Positions 26,377 through 36,200 of a stretch of DNA of 64,000 nt are shown in pieces (positions within the stretch are counted from its first letter, which is position 1; each line of letters begins with the position of its first letter). The notes below the pieces were generated by a model that saw nothing but the letters and a program-made list of their open reading frames with translations, did not search any database and was not told the DNA's origin. The stretch is from contig JAFRQX010000041.1 in assembly GCA_017428385.1 (NCBI GenBank), positions 48,445 through 112,444 of the forward strand. The letters are read 5' to 3'. This stretch comes from Clostridia bacterium. GTDB taxonomy: Bacteria > Bacillota > Clostridia > Christensenellales > Aristaeellaceae. A program made the translations under genes and the position numbers.

Positions 26377-27177
26377 ATGAATACCCTTCGTTTGTACTGC
26401 CGGTCCATGGCGATGCTGATCAAAAGCCAGCTGCAGTATCCGCTTTCCTTCCTGATGCAGACCCTGGCACAGCTGGTGATGGAAGGCGGCGAGCTGCTGG
26501 CGGTGATCCTGCTGATTGACCGGTTTGACCGGGTGAACCAGTGGGGCCCCGGAGACCTGTATTTCTTTTTCGGCCTGATGTCGGTTTCCTTTTACCTGAC
26601 GGAGATCTTCGGACGGGGGCTGACGGGCAATTTCCCCTCCATGGTACGGAACGGGCAGCTGGACACACTGATGCTTCGGCCCAGGGGAATCCTGACCCAG
26701 GTGTTGTGCAGCGGGGCGGATCCCCGGCGGATTGCCTGCATTGCGGTGGGTACCGTGAGCCTGATCATGGGCAGCAGGATTTCCGCGATTGCCTGGTCGC
26801 CGTTGAAAGTGCTGATGATGGCGGAATCCATCTTCTTCAGCTTCTGGCTGATCCTGGGGCTGTTCATGGTGGAGGCGATCCTGACGATCCACAGCGTGAA
26901 GTCCATTGAGCTGGCCAATACGCTGACTTACGGCGGACGCAGCGCCTGCGAGTATCCCAGCGATATCTATCCCCGGCCGCTGCGGATCCTGTTTACGGTG
27001 GTGGCGCCCTTTGCGCTGGTGATGCATGTGCCGGCTTCCATTATCCTGGACAAGCCGCTGTTCGGCTGGCCGGTATGGACCGGGTTTGTGACGCCCCTGG
27101 CAGGGCTGGTGCTGTTTTTTATCATGTACATGCTGTTCCGGAAAGCACTGAAGTTTTACCGGTCTACAGGAAGCTGA
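26377..27177 (+). CDS. ABC-2 type exporter permease (COG3694-like)
   Basis: This 266-residue membrane protein with about six segments is the second permease of the exporter. The start is set at ATG 26377 (MNTLRLYCRS) with GGGAGG upstream; the frame extends seven codons further into the previous gene. The family motif around T-L-M-L-R-P (residues 92-98) is present. A 14-bp gene-end palindrome begins right after its stop and leads into hairpin array C. Confidence 0.87.
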   Translation: MNTLRLYCRSMAMLIKSQLQYPLSFLMQTLAQLVMEGGELLAVILLIDRFDRVNQWGPGDLYFFFGLMSVSFYLTEIFGRGLTGNFPSMVRNGQLDTLMLRPRGILTQVLCSGADPRRIACIAVGTVSLIMGSRISAIAWSPLKVLMMAESIFFSFWLILGLFMVEAILTIHSVKSIELANTLTYGGRSACEYPSDIYPRPLRILFTVVAPFALVMHVPASIILDKPLFGWPVWTGFVTPLAGLVLFFIMYMLFRKALKFYRSTGS

Positions 27178-27326
27178 TCATGGCTTATGGATATTCTCCA
27201 TAAGCCATGAAATGATATATTTGCCCGGTGGGCAAATATGATATATTGGGCGTCCCGCCCAATATGATATATTCCGCTAACGCGGAATGTGATATTTTCG
27301 CCCTCCGGGCGAAAGTTTCAGATACT
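27178..27326 (+). repeat. Gene-end palindrome plus TGATATA hairpin array C
   Basis: A perfect 14-bp stem (27178-27191 with 27197-27210) starts right after the permease stop. The linkers TGATATA or TGATATT start at 27213, 27239, 27265 and 27290, with a closing TTTCAGATAC at 27316, giving 25-26 bp spacing. The hairpins are TTTGCCC/GGGCAAA, TTGGGCG/CGCCCAA, TTCCGC/GCGGAA and TTCGCCC/GGGCGAA. The linker differs by one base from arrays A and D. Confidence 0.9.
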
Positions 27327-27356
27327 GAACCGCCCTGTGCAGCAACGAAAAATCAG

Positions 27357-27385
27357 TTGCCAGAGAAGGCAAAAAACAGTATAAT
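27357..27385 (+). promoter_or_regulatory. Promoter of the frr-polC cluster
   Basis: TTGCCA-N17-TATAAT, with an expected start near 27392 and the frr ATG at 27428. Confidence 0.82.
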
Positions 27386-27427
27386 ATTCGCAGACATTTT
27401 CTGATACTGAAACGAGGAGGGAAACCC

Positions 27428-27985
27428 ATGCTTCAGGACGTTATCAATACAGCAAAAGAGAAAATGAAGAAATCCTGCGAGGTGTACGAGCGGGATATGA
27501 TGAGTCTGCGCGCCGGCCGTGCAAATCCGCAGCTGCTGGACCGGATTCTGGTGGACTACTACGGAACGCCCACCCCCATTAACCAGATCGGCAATATCTC
27601 CTCTCCGGAACCCCGGCTGCTGGTGATTGCTCCCTGGGAAGCCAAGATGATTCCCCAGGTTGAGAAAGCCATCCAGAAGAGCGACCTGGGACTGAATCCG
27701 TCCAACGACGGCAAGCTGATCCGCCTGGTCTTCCCGGAACTGAACGAGGAACGCCGTAAGGATCTGACAAAGGTCGCTTCCAAGGGTGCGGAAGACACCA
27801 AGGTGGCCATCCGCTCCATCCGCCGCGACGCAATTGAACAGATCAAGAAGCTGAAGAAGAACAGCGAGATCACCGAGGATGATCAGCGGGACGCCGAAGA
27901 AGATATGCAGAAGCTGACGGACAAGGCGGTCAAGGAAGTCGACGAGATCTTCGCCAAGAAAGAAAAGGAAATCATGGAAGTCTGA
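27428..27985 (+). CDS. frr: Ribosome recycling factor
   Basis: This 185-residue protein splits post-termination ribosomes with EF-G. It is full length for the family, with the N-terminal helix and the conserved S-L-R-A-G-R-A-N-P near residues 27-36. The central beta domain follows (Y-Y-G-T-P-T-P-I-N-Q) and then the C-terminal helices (D-D-Q-R-D-A-E-E-D-M-Q-K-L-T). RBS GAGGAGG lies upstream. It opens the conserved frr-uppS-cdsA-dxr-rseP-ispG-polC cluster. The pyrH, tsf and rpsB genes usually found just before it are not here; an ABC exporter occupies that place. Confidence 0.97.
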   Translation: MLQDVINTAKEKMKKSCEVYERDMMSLRAGRANPQLLDRILVDYYGTPTPINQIGNISSPEPRLLVIAPWEAKMIPQVEKAIQKSDLGLNPSNDGKLIRLVFPELNEERRKDLTKVASKGAEDTKVAIRSIRRDAIEQIKKLKKNSEITEDDQRDAEEDMQKLTDKAVKEVDEIFAKKEKEIMEV

Positions 27986-28049
27986 CGCTGAAGCGGGATC
28001 ATGCGCACACCGCGGACGCAAGCGGTTCATAAAAGCGCACGATATCGAT

Positions 28050-28079
28050 CAAAACCCGCCGAGAGGCGGGTTTTGGCAG
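28050..28079 (+). terminator. Hairpin after frr (weak terminator)
   Basis: The stem CAAAACCCGCC pairs with GGCGGGTTTTG around a GAGA loop, with T4 in the right arm. It probably reduces but does not stop transcription into uppS. Confidence 0.65.
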
Positions 28080-28100
28080 TATATGGGAAAGGGAAAAAGC

Positions 28101-28862
28101 ATGAAGCTGAAGACTGCATTGTCCCTGGCACTGAAGAAGCCGCCGAGGACATCGGATGAATTTGAAAAGCTGCCGAAGCACGTGGCCATTATCATGGACG
28201 GAAACGGCCGCTGGGCCAAGAAGCATAAGCTGAACGTGTCCCGGGGCCATCGGCAGGGTACGGAAACCCTGCGGGAGATTATCCGCCATACGGATGATCT
28301 GGGAATCGGAGCACTGAGTCTGTATGCTTTTTCCACGGAAAACTGGAACCGCTCCAAAGAGGAAGTGGCTGCACTGATGCAGCTGATCCTGGACTTCTTT
28401 GCCTCCGAGATTGATGAGCTGGACGCGAAAAATGTCCGGATCCTGATTCTGGGCGACAAGAGCCGGCTGCCGGAAAAACAGCGGGAAACGCTGATTGAGG
28501 CGGAAAACCGGACCCGGAAAAACACGGGACTCCGGCTGAATATTGCTGTGAACTACGGCGGCCGGGCTGAACTGGTCATGGCGACGAAGGAGATAGCCAC
28601 ACTGGTACGGAACGGCGACATCCGGGAAGAAGAGATTACGGAACAGACGATTGCCGATCATCTGTATACCCGGGGGCAGCCGGACGTGGATCTGCTGATC
28701 CGGACCAGTGGAGAACAGCGGCTGAGCAATTTCCTGCTTTACCAGAACGCATACGCGGAATTTATTTTCCCGACGGTGCTGTGGCCGGACTTTACCGTGC
28801 ACGATTATGACCAGGCGCTGGACGCGTTTGCGCATCGGAACAGAAGGTTCGGGGGACGGTAA
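28101..28862 (+). CDS. uppS: Undecaprenyl diphosphate synthase
   Basis: This 253-residue cis-prenyltransferase makes C55 lipid carrier for cell-wall synthesis. The I-M-D-G-N-G-R-W-A motif (about residues 31-39) has the catalytic Asp, R-G-H-R-Q-G follows, and the C-terminal R-T-S-G-E-x-R-L-S-N-F motif (about 208-218) binds pyrophosphate. ATG 28101 is preferred because AAAGGG lies 7 bp upstream; the frame opens at 28083 with no RBS. It lies just downstream of frr and before cdsA, as in many Bacillota. Confidence 0.95.
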   Translation: MKLKTALSLALKKPPRTSDEFEKLPKHVAIIMDGNGRWAKKHKLNVSRGHRQGTETLREIIRHTDDLGIGALSLYAFSTENWNRSKEEVAALMQLILDFFASEIDELDAKNVRILILGDKSRLPEKQRETLIEAENRTRKNTGLRLNIAVNYGGRAELVMATKEIATLVRNGDIREEEITEQTIADHLYTRGQPDVDLLIRTSGEQRLSNFLLYQNAYAEFIFPTVLWPDFTVHDYDQALDAFAHRNRRFGGR

Positions 28863-28875
28863 TAAATTCAATTAA

Positions 28876-28910
28876 TACTTAAAACTTAAAACTGAAAACT
28901 TAAAAATGTA
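28876..28910 (+). repeat. Heptad array after uppS
   Basis: Units TACTTAA, AACTTAA, AACTGAA, AACTTAA and AAATGTA begin 13 bp after the uppS stop. No long gene-end palindrome is present here. Confidence 0.85.
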
Positions 28911-28949
28911 ATGGTGTAATACCGAATGTACACTTTGTGAGGACGAAGG

Positions 28950-29774
28950 ATGAAACAACGAATTATTACGGGTTTGCTGCTGAGTGCATTCCTGGCGATT
29001 AATCTGTGGCTGCCGAACTGGTGCATGGCACTGGCGACGCTTGTTTGTATCTGCTTTGCAATCTGGGAAGAATACCACGCGCTGGTGACCGCGGGACATC
29101 ATGTGGTTTCCTGGCCGACATGGGTTATTGTGGGCATATCATTCCCGATGACCTGGCTGTTCGGCGTGAAGGTCATTGTACCGCTGCTGGCTGCAGGCCT
29201 GTTTATGATGATTACGGTGATCCTGTTCCGGAAGGGGCAGGAACCTGAGCTGACGGACCTGAGCATGAGTGCGCTGCCGCTGCTGACGGTGGCGCTGCCC
29301 GGACTGAGCCTGGTGGCCCTGAGTCTGATTCCGGACCAGAAGGCGGTCGAAGTTGTGCTGCTGTGCCTGACCTTTGCGGTACCGCTGCTCGGAGACGTGA
29401 TGGCCCTGTTTGTGGGCAGCGCGATCGGCGGACCGAAGTTCTGCCCGGCTGTCAGCCCGAAGAAGACGATCGCCGGCAGCATCGGCGGTATGGCAGGCAG
29501 CGTGATTGGGGCAATGGCAGTGTACGGCCTGAGTGTCGCGTTCTGCGACGCGCCGACCCTGGCCAAGCTGCCTGTATGGTGGCATTACCTGATCCTGGGC
29601 TTCCTGGGCGGCATTGCCGGACAGATCGGCGACCTGTTTGCCAGCCTGGTGAAACGTCACAGCGGAATCAAGGATTTCTCCAACCTGTTCCCGGGACACG
29701 GCGGAATGCTGGACCGGCTGGACAGCGTACTGTTTATGGCAGTACTTATGTACTGTTATTTGATGTTCAAATAA
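28950..29774 (+). CDS. cdsA: Phosphatidate cytidylyltransferase (CDP-diacylglycerol synthase)
   Basis: This 274-residue polytopic membrane enzyme makes CDP-diacylglycerol from phosphatidate and CTP for phospholipid synthesis. The C-terminal signature K-R-H-S-G-I-K-D-F-S-N-L-F-P-G-H-G-G, followed by D-R-x-D-S, is complete (about residues 234-260). Eight or so hydrophobic segments fit the family. RBS GAGGACGAAGG abuts the ATG. Its stop codon lies in the right arm of a 16-bp perfect gene-end palindrome, so the last residues (Y-C-Y-L-M-F-K) are encoded within that palindrome. Confidence 0.94.
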   Translation: MKQRIITGLLLSAFLAINLWLPNWCMALATLVCICFAIWEEYHALVTAGHHVVSWPTWVIVGISFPMTWLFGVKVIVPLLAAGLFMMITVILFRKGQEPELTDLSMSALPLLTVALPGLSLVALSLIPDQKAVEVVLLCLTFAVPLLGDVMALFVGSAIGGPKFCPAVSPKKTIAGSIGGMAGSVIGAMAVYGLSVAFCDAPTLAKLPVWWHYLILGFLGGIAGQIGDLFASLVKRHSGIKDFSNLFPGHGGMLDRLDSVLFMAVLMYCYLMFK

Positions 29775-29817
29775 CAGTACATAATGAAGAATGAAAAATG
29801 AAGAATGAAGAATGACA
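29748..29817 (+). repeat. Gene-end palindrome plus heptad array (cdsA 3' end)
   Basis: The arms 29748-29763 and 29767-29782 are a perfect 16-bp inverted pair around TGT; the cdsA stop (29772-29774) is in the right arm. The heptads AATGAAG, AATGAAA, AATGAAG, AATGAAG and AATGACA start at the next base (29783). Confidence 0.9.
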
Positions 29818-29863
29818 GTTACTGAATACTATCAGGATTAAGTATGGTGAGAAGAAAGGCAGT

Positions 29864-31009
29864 ATGAAGAAGAAGATTGCGATACTGGGATCGACGGGGT
29901 CGATTGGAACGCAGGCGCTGGATCTGTGCAGACGGCATCCGGATCGTTACCGTGTGGTTGCACTGACTGCCCGGGAAAGCAAGGAAAAGCTGTTTGAGCA
30001 GGTACGGGAGTTCCGGCCGGAAATTGCAGGCCTGACAGACGGCTTTGATCCGGCGGAGATTCCGGAAGACCTGAAGTTCTGCAATTTCCTTTCCGGTAAG
30101 GAAGCGCTGCATGCCGCGGCAGCTGAAACGGACGCGGAAATGGTGCTGGTCAGTATCGTGGGCATTGCCGGACTGCAGGGCGTTATGGATGCGCTGAAAG
30201 CCGGAAAACAGGTGCTGCTGGCCAACAAGGAGGCGCTGGTGACCGGCGGTCACCTGGTGACGGAACTGGCTCGGAAGATTGGAAAGCCCCTGCTGCCGGT
30301 GGACAGTGAACACAGCGCTATTTTCCAGTGCCTGCAGGCAGACGGACACAACAAAGCGGAGAAGATCCTCCTGACAGCTTCCGGCGGACCTTTCCGTACC
30401 TGGGACAAAGAAAGAATTGAAAAGGCCACCAAGGCGGAAGCGCTGAAGCATCCCAACTGGAACATGGGCGCGAAGATTACCGTGGACAGCGCCAGCATGT
30501 TCAACAAGGGACTGGAAATCATGGAAGCCCGGTGGCTGTTTGACATGCCGGAGGACCGGATCGAGGTTGTGGTCCATCCCCAGAGCATTGTGCACAGTGC
30601 GGTGGTGTTTAAGGACGGCGCGGTGCTGGCACAGCTGGGTGAACCTGATATGCGCGTGCCGATCGGCTACGCGATGGCCTATCCGGAACGCATTGAAACG
30701 GGCGTACCCGCACCGGACCTGTTCAAGCTGGGCAGCCTGACTTTTGAAAAACCGGATGAAGAGAAGTTCCCCGCCCTGCGTCTGGCACGAGAGTGCCTGC
30801 GTGCCGGCGGCGCGGCTTGCACCGTGTTCAACGGGGCAAACGAAGAAGCGGTAGCTGCGTTCCTGCGGGAAGAAATCCCCTTTGGCCAGATTGCGGTACG
30901 CGTGGAAAAGGCCCTGGAGAAGCTGGCAGGCCTGCCGGCAAACTGCATTGAGGACATCTATCATGCTGATCAGCTTGCCAGAGCAAGCGTGATCAGCAAT
31001 GAAAAATGA
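29864..31009 (+). CDS. dxr: 1-deoxy-D-xylulose 5-phosphate reductoisomerase
   Basis: This 381-residue enzyme of the MEP isoprenoid pathway converts DXP to MEP with NADPH. The N-terminal G-S-T-G-S-I-G-T-Q motif (residues 8-16), the metal-binding V-D-S-E-H-S-A-I-F-Q (about 145-154) and the A-S-G-G-P-F-R loop are all present. The C-terminal residues (A-R-A-S-V-I-S-N-E-K) run through a gene-end palindrome and into the first heptad units, so the protein tail has been shaped by the repeat. RBS AGAAAGG lies upstream. Confidence 0.96.
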   Translation: MKKKIAILGSTGSIGTQALDLCRRHPDRYRVVALTARESKEKLFEQVREFRPEIAGLTDGFDPAEIPEDLKFCNFLSGKEALHAAAAETDAEMVLVSIVGIAGLQGVMDALKAGKQVLLANKEALVTGGHLVTELARKIGKPLLPVDSEHSAIFQCLQADGHNKAEKILLTASGGPFRTWDKERIEKATKAEALKHPNWNMGAKITVDSASMFNKGLEIMEARWLFDMPEDRIEVVVHPQSIVHSAVVFKDGAVLAQLGEPDMRVPIGYAMAYPERIETGVPAPDLFKLGSLTFEKPDEEKFPALRLARECLRAGGAACTVFNGANEEAVAAFLREEIPFGQIAVRVEKALEKLAGLPANCIEDIYHADQLARASVISNEK

Positions 31010-31025
31010 AGAATGAATAATTAAG
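30965..31025 (+). repeat. Gene-end palindrome plus heptad array inside the dxr 3' end
   Basis: The left arm 30965-30978 pairs with 30983-30997 over 14 bp with one bulged G. The heptads AATGAAA, AATGAAG, AATGAAT and AATTAAG begin at 30998. The dxr stop (31007-31009) is inside the second heptad, so the reading frame ends within the array. Confidence 0.88.
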
Positions 31026-31050
31026 TGTTTTCAGAGAGGTAATTACCCAA

Positions 31051-32121
31051 GTGTATATTATATTAGCGTTATTGTTGCTGGCGATATTGATCACAGTACA
31101 TGAATTCGGGCATTTCCTGGCGGCCCGGGCGATGAAGATCGAGGTGCGGGAGTTTTCCGTCGGAATGGGTCCGAAGATTGTGGGCTGGAAAAGCCGGAAA
31201 TATGATACGGACTTCAGTATCCGTGCGATTCCACTGGGCGGATTCTGCGCATTTTACGGTGAGGATGATACAACAGGAGAATCAAAAGATGATCCCCGCG
31301 CATTCCCAAAGCAGAATGTATGGAAACGGCTGTGCGTGATTTTTGCCGGCCCGCTGATGAATTTTGTGCTGGCTTTTATTGTCGCAACGATCTTTTTCTG
31401 GGCAAACGGTATCAACACGATTGTGGGATATGAGCACTATATTTCCCAAGTGACGGCGGGCGGATCGGCGTATTCAGCCGGTTTGCAGGCGGGAGATGTG
31501 ATCACGGAAATCAATGGTGCGAATATGCTGGATGGTACCTATGATACGGTGCTGAAAACCATCGGCAGCTGGAAAGAAGGAGATGCTCCGCTGAAGATGA
31601 TCATCCGCCGGGATAAAGAAACCTTTGAAACAGAGATGACACCGGTCTGGGATGAGCAGGCAGAGAAAATGCGAATCGGCGTAGTGATTGCCAACAAAGC
31701 GTTGACTGAAAAAACTCCTGATACTTTCCTGGGAGGTTTCAGGCATTCATTCGAATTATGTGTCAATGCATCAGGAACGATCATAAATGCATTGAAGAAC
31801 CTGGTGACTACCGGCGAGGGAATAGAGGACACCATGGGACCGGTGGGTATTGTCAGCGAGGTTTCGAAACAGGTGCGGAATGAAGGAATGGAAGCGTTTA
31901 TCTCGCTGCTGGTGATTCTTTCCATTAACCTGGGGCTGATGAACCTGCTGCCGATCCCGGGCCTGGACGGAAGCCGGCTGGTTTTCGGACTGGTCGAAGT
32001 TGTACGGCGCAGGCCGGTGCCGCCGGAGAAGGAAGCGATGGTCCACCTGATCGGTATGGTGTTCCTGTTCGGCCTTATGATCTTTTTCACATTCAAAGAC
32101 GTGATGAGGATATTTGGGTAA
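31051..32121 (+). CDS. rseP: RIP metalloprotease RseP (site-2 protease)
   Basis: This 356-residue intramembrane zinc protease cleaves membrane-bound regulators such as anti-sigma factors. The zinc motif H-E-F-G-H lies in the first membrane segment (residues 17-21), a PDZ domain spans about 120-200, and the second zinc-ligand motif N-L-L-P-I-P-G-L-D-G is near 293-302. The start is GTG at 31051 with GAGAGG upstream. It sits between dxr and ispG as in many Clostridia. Confidence 0.95.
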   Translation: MYIILALLLLAILITVHEFGHFLAARAMKIEVREFSVGMGPKIVGWKSRKYDTDFSIRAIPLGGFCAFYGEDDTTGESKDDPRAFPKQNVWKRLCVIFAGPLMNFVLAFIVATIFFWANGINTIVGYEHYISQVTAGGSAYSAGLQAGDVITEINGANMLDGTYDTVLKTIGSWKEGDAPLKMIIRRDKETFETEMTPVWDEQAEKMRIGVVIANKALTEKTPDTFLGGFRHSFELCVNASGTIINALKNLVTTGEGIEDTMGPVGIVSEVSKQVRNEGMEAFISLLVILSINLGLMNLLPIPGLDGSRLVFGLVEVVRRRPVPPEKEAMVHLIGMVFLFGLMIFFTFKDVMRIFG

Positions 32122-32167
32122 AGCAAATTCAGAATTATATGGACGAATGTGCAGAGAAGAAATCAGA

Positions 32168-32223
32168 GTGATAAGTGCAGAGTGAAGAGTGTAGAGTGAA
32201 GAGTTGCCGCCAAGGCGGCGGCA
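32168..32223 (+). repeat. GTG-type heptad array and GC hairpin before ispG
   Basis: Units GTGATAA, GTGCAGA, GTGAAGA, GTGTAGA and GTGAAGA (32168-32202) are followed at 32205-32223 by a 7-bp hairpin TGCCGCC/GGCGGCA that ends just before the ispG RBS. Confidence 0.85.
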
Positions 32224-32236
32224 GGGAGGAAGTAAA

Positions 32237-33286
32237 GTGACGAAAACGGTTAAGGTTGGAGAACTCCTGCTCGGTGGCGGCAACCCGGTACTGGTTCAGA
32301 GTATGACGAACACGGATACCCGGGATGCGGAAGCAACACTGAAGCAGATCTGCGCGCTGCATGAGGCGGGCTGCGATATCGTACGGGTCAGCGTTTATGA
32401 CGAAGCCTGCGCGGAGGCAGTGAAAACACTGGCCGCAAAGAGCCCTGTGCCGCTGGTGGCGGATATTCATTTTGACTACAAGCTGGCTATACGCTCCGCG
32501 GAAAATGGCATTGCGAAACTGCGGATTAACCCCGGAAATATCGGCGGGGAAGCCCGGGTGCGGGAACTGGCGGATTGTGCCAAGGCACACGGCATTCCGA
32601 TCCGGATCGGCGTGAACAGCGGATCAGTGGAAAAAGGCCTGCTGGCAAAATACGGCGGACCGACTGCGGAGTGCCTGGTGGAAAGCGCCCTGGGACACGC
32701 GAGAATGCTGGAAAAAGCCGGATTTTACGACATTGTGCTGAGTATGAAGAGCAGCGACGTGAAGCTGACGATTGACGCTTACAGGCTGGCGCATGAACGC
32801 TGCGATTATCCCCTGCATCTGGGCGTAACGGAAGCGGGTCTGCCGGGACAGGGTACGATCAAGGGTGCCATCGGTATCGGTGCGCTGCTGGCGGACGGTA
32901 TCGGTGATACGATCCGGGTGAGCCTGAGCGGCGATCCGCTGCCGGAAGCCAAGGCGGCCTGGGATATCCTGCGGGCCCTGAACCTGCGGACGAGGGGCGT
33001 TCAGCTGATCGCCTGCCCCACCTGCGGACGGACCTGTATCCCGGTGGAACAGATTGCGCGCCGGGTGGAAGCAGAACTTTCCGACGTGACCATTCCGCTG
33101 AAGGTGGCCGTAATGGGCTGTATTGTAAACGGCCTGGGCGAAGGCAAAGAAGCGGACGTGGGTATTGCCGGCGGCAAGGATGGCGGCGCGCTGTTTGTGA
33201 AGGGACAGGAACCGAGAAAAGTACAAGGCGATCTGGCGGAAATCCTGATTGCCGAAGTAAAAAGGATTATTGCGGAAAAACAATGA
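32237..33286 (+). CDS. ispG: 4-hydroxy-3-methylbut-2-enyl diphosphate synthase (flavodoxin/ferredoxin)
   Basis: This 349-residue iron-sulfur enzyme is the penultimate enzyme of the MEP pathway. The N-terminal Q-S-M-T-N-T-D-T motif (about residues 19-26) and the C-terminal cluster ligands C-P-T-C-G-R-T and later G-C-I-V-N-G-L-G-E are present. The GTG at 32237 is chosen for its RBS GGGAGGAAG. The stop overlaps the polC start by 4 bp (ATGA). With dxr it gives two MEP-pathway genes in one cluster. Confidence 0.96.
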   Translation: MTKTVKVGELLLGGGNPVLVQSMTNTDTRDAEATLKQICALHEAGCDIVRVSVYDEACAEAVKTLAAKSPVPLVADIHFDYKLAIRSAENGIAKLRINPGNIGGEARVRELADCAKAHGIPIRIGVNSGSVEKGLLAKYGGPTAECLVESALGHARMLEKAGFYDIVLSMKSSDVKLTIDAYRLAHERCDYPLHLGVTEAGLPGQGTIKGAIGIGALLADGIGDTIRVSLSGDPLPEAKAAWDILRALNLRTRGVQLIACPTCGRTCIPVEQIARRVEAELSDVTIPLKVAVMGCIVNGLGEGKEADVGIAGGKDGGALFVKGQEPRKVQGDLAEILIAEVKRIIAEKQ

Positions 33287-36200
33287 GCTACGAAGATCTG
33301 ATGGCGCGCGTTGCGCGGGATATTCCGGAACTGGCAGGGAAACTGTCATCTCCCAGAATTGTCTATGTCAAATCTTTGAAAAAAACCTATATCACCTTTG
33401 AAAGCTCCGTACTGGCAGGGGAAAAGGAATTCCTGAAGCTGGGGACAATCCTGCGGGAGATGTTCCCCGGACGTCCGCTGGCGGTACGGATTATTTCGCC
33501 TGGGCTGAAGGCGGACTTCCTGGAGGATCCGACGCCTTACCGCCAGGTGCTGGATGACTTCCTGCGGAGAAACTATCCCATGGCCCGGGGCTGGATCGGC
33601 AAGATCGGCTGGCGGATGGAAAAGAACCAGCTGACCGAGACAGCAGACCTTCCCGGCGGAGAAAATGGAGAAGGCCTTCTGACGCTGGTTTTTCCTGATG
33701 ACATCAGCCTGCAGGTAATGCGGAAAAGCGACGTGGGACCCCGCCTGGCCAAGGCGATCAAGGAGATTTTCGCGGCCAACCTCCGGGTGGAAATGACTGT
33801 GGAAGGAACCCGGGAGGAACGCCTGCGGCGGATGAAGGAAGAACGCCAGAACACGACACTGACTGTGACCGCGGAAGAAATGGCGGAACGGTACGGAACC
33901 GGCATCACAACAGAAAAGGAAGCAGCGCCGAAGAAACCTGCCGGTGAGAAAAAGCCTGTAAAGAAGGACGCTCCGGCGGAAAAGGCGGAGGTAAAGATTT
34001 CTCCGGTGAGCCCGGACGCGAAGTCTGTCGGCAAGCCGATTATCGGCCGCAGTGTGGCGGACAAGCCGGTGGAGATCAAGGAGCTGAAAAGCGACAGCGG
34101 CCTGGTGGTGGTCCAGGGTGAGGTTTTCAAACTGGAGCAGAAGGAACTGAAGGGCGGCGAGATGCTGCTGGTAACCTTCGCGGTGACCGACTATACCAGC
34201 TCCATCCTGTGCAAGGTATTCTTCCGCTACCGCAGCCGCTACATGAAGAAGGAAGAAGCTGAAGCTACGCCGATCACCGACGAGGAGCGTGCCGCCGTCC
34301 GGGAAAAAGTGGACCGGATCAAGGAAGGCATGTGCGTCAAGGTGCGCGGCGAATGTCTGTATGACAATTTTGCCAGGGACCTGAGCATCTCCGTGCGGGA
34401 CCTGGTGGAAACAGAAAAAGAGGAGCGGAAGGACACTGCGGAAGAGAAGCGTGTCGAGCTCCATATGCATACCAATATGTCCACCATGGATGCGCTGACG
34501 CCGGTTGATAAGCTGATCAAGCGGGCGGCGGACTGGGGACACCCGGCAGTAGCCGTGACGGATCACGGCGTGCTGCAGTCCTACCCGGCGGCCTTCCGGG
34601 CAGCCAAGGGAAAGATCAAGCTGATCCCCGGCTGCGAAGGCTACCTGATCGACGAGAAGCCTGTTTTTGAGGATCCGGATGACCGGCCGTATGACGGACC
34701 GGTGGTAGTACTGGACTTTGAAAGCACAGGCCTGAACACCGGCAAGGCGAGGATAATCGAAATCGGCGCCGTGAAACTGCAGGACGGTACGGTGATTGAC
34801 AGCTTTGAACAGCTGGTGGATCCAGGCGAACCGCTGGGACCGGAAATCACTAACATTACCGGCATTAACGACGTTATGCTGCAGGGACAGCCGAAGGCAG
34901 CGGAGGCACTGCCTAAACTGATGGAGTTTATCGGCGACCTGCCTATTGCGGCGCATAACGCCCACTTTGACGCAAGCCTGCTGAAGGCGGAACTGAAGCG
35001 CCTGGGCAGGACCCTGGACGTGCCGGTAATGGATACGCTTAGCTATGCGCGGAAACTGTATCCGGATCTGAAGTCCTTCCGACTGGGAGCACTTTGCAAA
35101 CACCTGGGGGTCAGCCTGAAAAACGCCCACCGGGCAGTACATGACGCGACGGCCACTGCTCACTGCCTGCAGCGGATGTTTGAGGAAACGCGGGAGAAGC
35201 ATCCTGAAGTCGCGAGCGAAAAGGACCTGAACGCTGCGCTGACCGGAGGTGCTATTGGTGAAAGCTGGCACATCATCCTGCTGGCGAAAAACCGGACCGG
35301 CCTGGTGAACCTGAACCGGCTGGTATCCATCAGCCACCTGGAGTATTTCAAACGCGTGCCGCATATGCCCCGGCATATGATCCAGAAGTACCGGGAGGGC
35401 CTGATCCTGGGCAGCGCCTGTGAAGCAGGCGAACTGTTCCGGGCAGTGGTGAACAGGGAAGACCATGAGCGGATCAAGCAGATAGCCTCCTTCTACGACT
35501 ACCTGGAGGTTCAGCCCATCGGCAACAACGCCTTCATGCTGCGGGACGGACAGGCCTCTTCCGAAGAGGAACTGCGGGACCTGAACCGGGAGATTGTCAA
35601 ACTCGGGGAAGAACTGAATATCCCGGTCGTTGCTACAGGAGACGTGCACTTCATGGATCCGAAGGATGCCGTCGGCCGGGCGATTATCCAGGCCGGCATG
35701 AAGTTTGCCGACGCGGATCTGCAGCCGCCGCTGTACTTCAAAACGACAAACGAGATGCTGGAGGAATTCTCCTATCTCGGCGCGGAAAAAGCAAAAGAGA
35801 TCGTCATTGACAATCCCAGGAAGATCGCGGAGCAGGTGGAGGAAATCAAGCTGTTCCCGAAACATCCGAAGGGTGAGGATACATTCCAGCCGTTCTGGGA
35901 CGACGCGGAGGACAGAATCCAGCAGATGACCTGGGACACGGCAGAGGAACTGTACGGTTCCCCGCTGCCGGAGATCGTGGAAGCACGGCTGAAGAAAGAA
36001 CTGAAATCCATTGTGGGATACGGCTACTGCACGCTGTATTCTATTGCCCAGAAGCTGGTTTCCCGCTCCCTGCAGGACGGTTACCTGGTCGGCAGCCGCG
36101 GCAGCGTCGGCTCCAGCCTTGTGGCCCGGATGTGCGGAATCACAGAGGTGAACGCACTCCCGCCGCATTACCGTTGTACCCACTGCCGCAAGGGCTTCTT

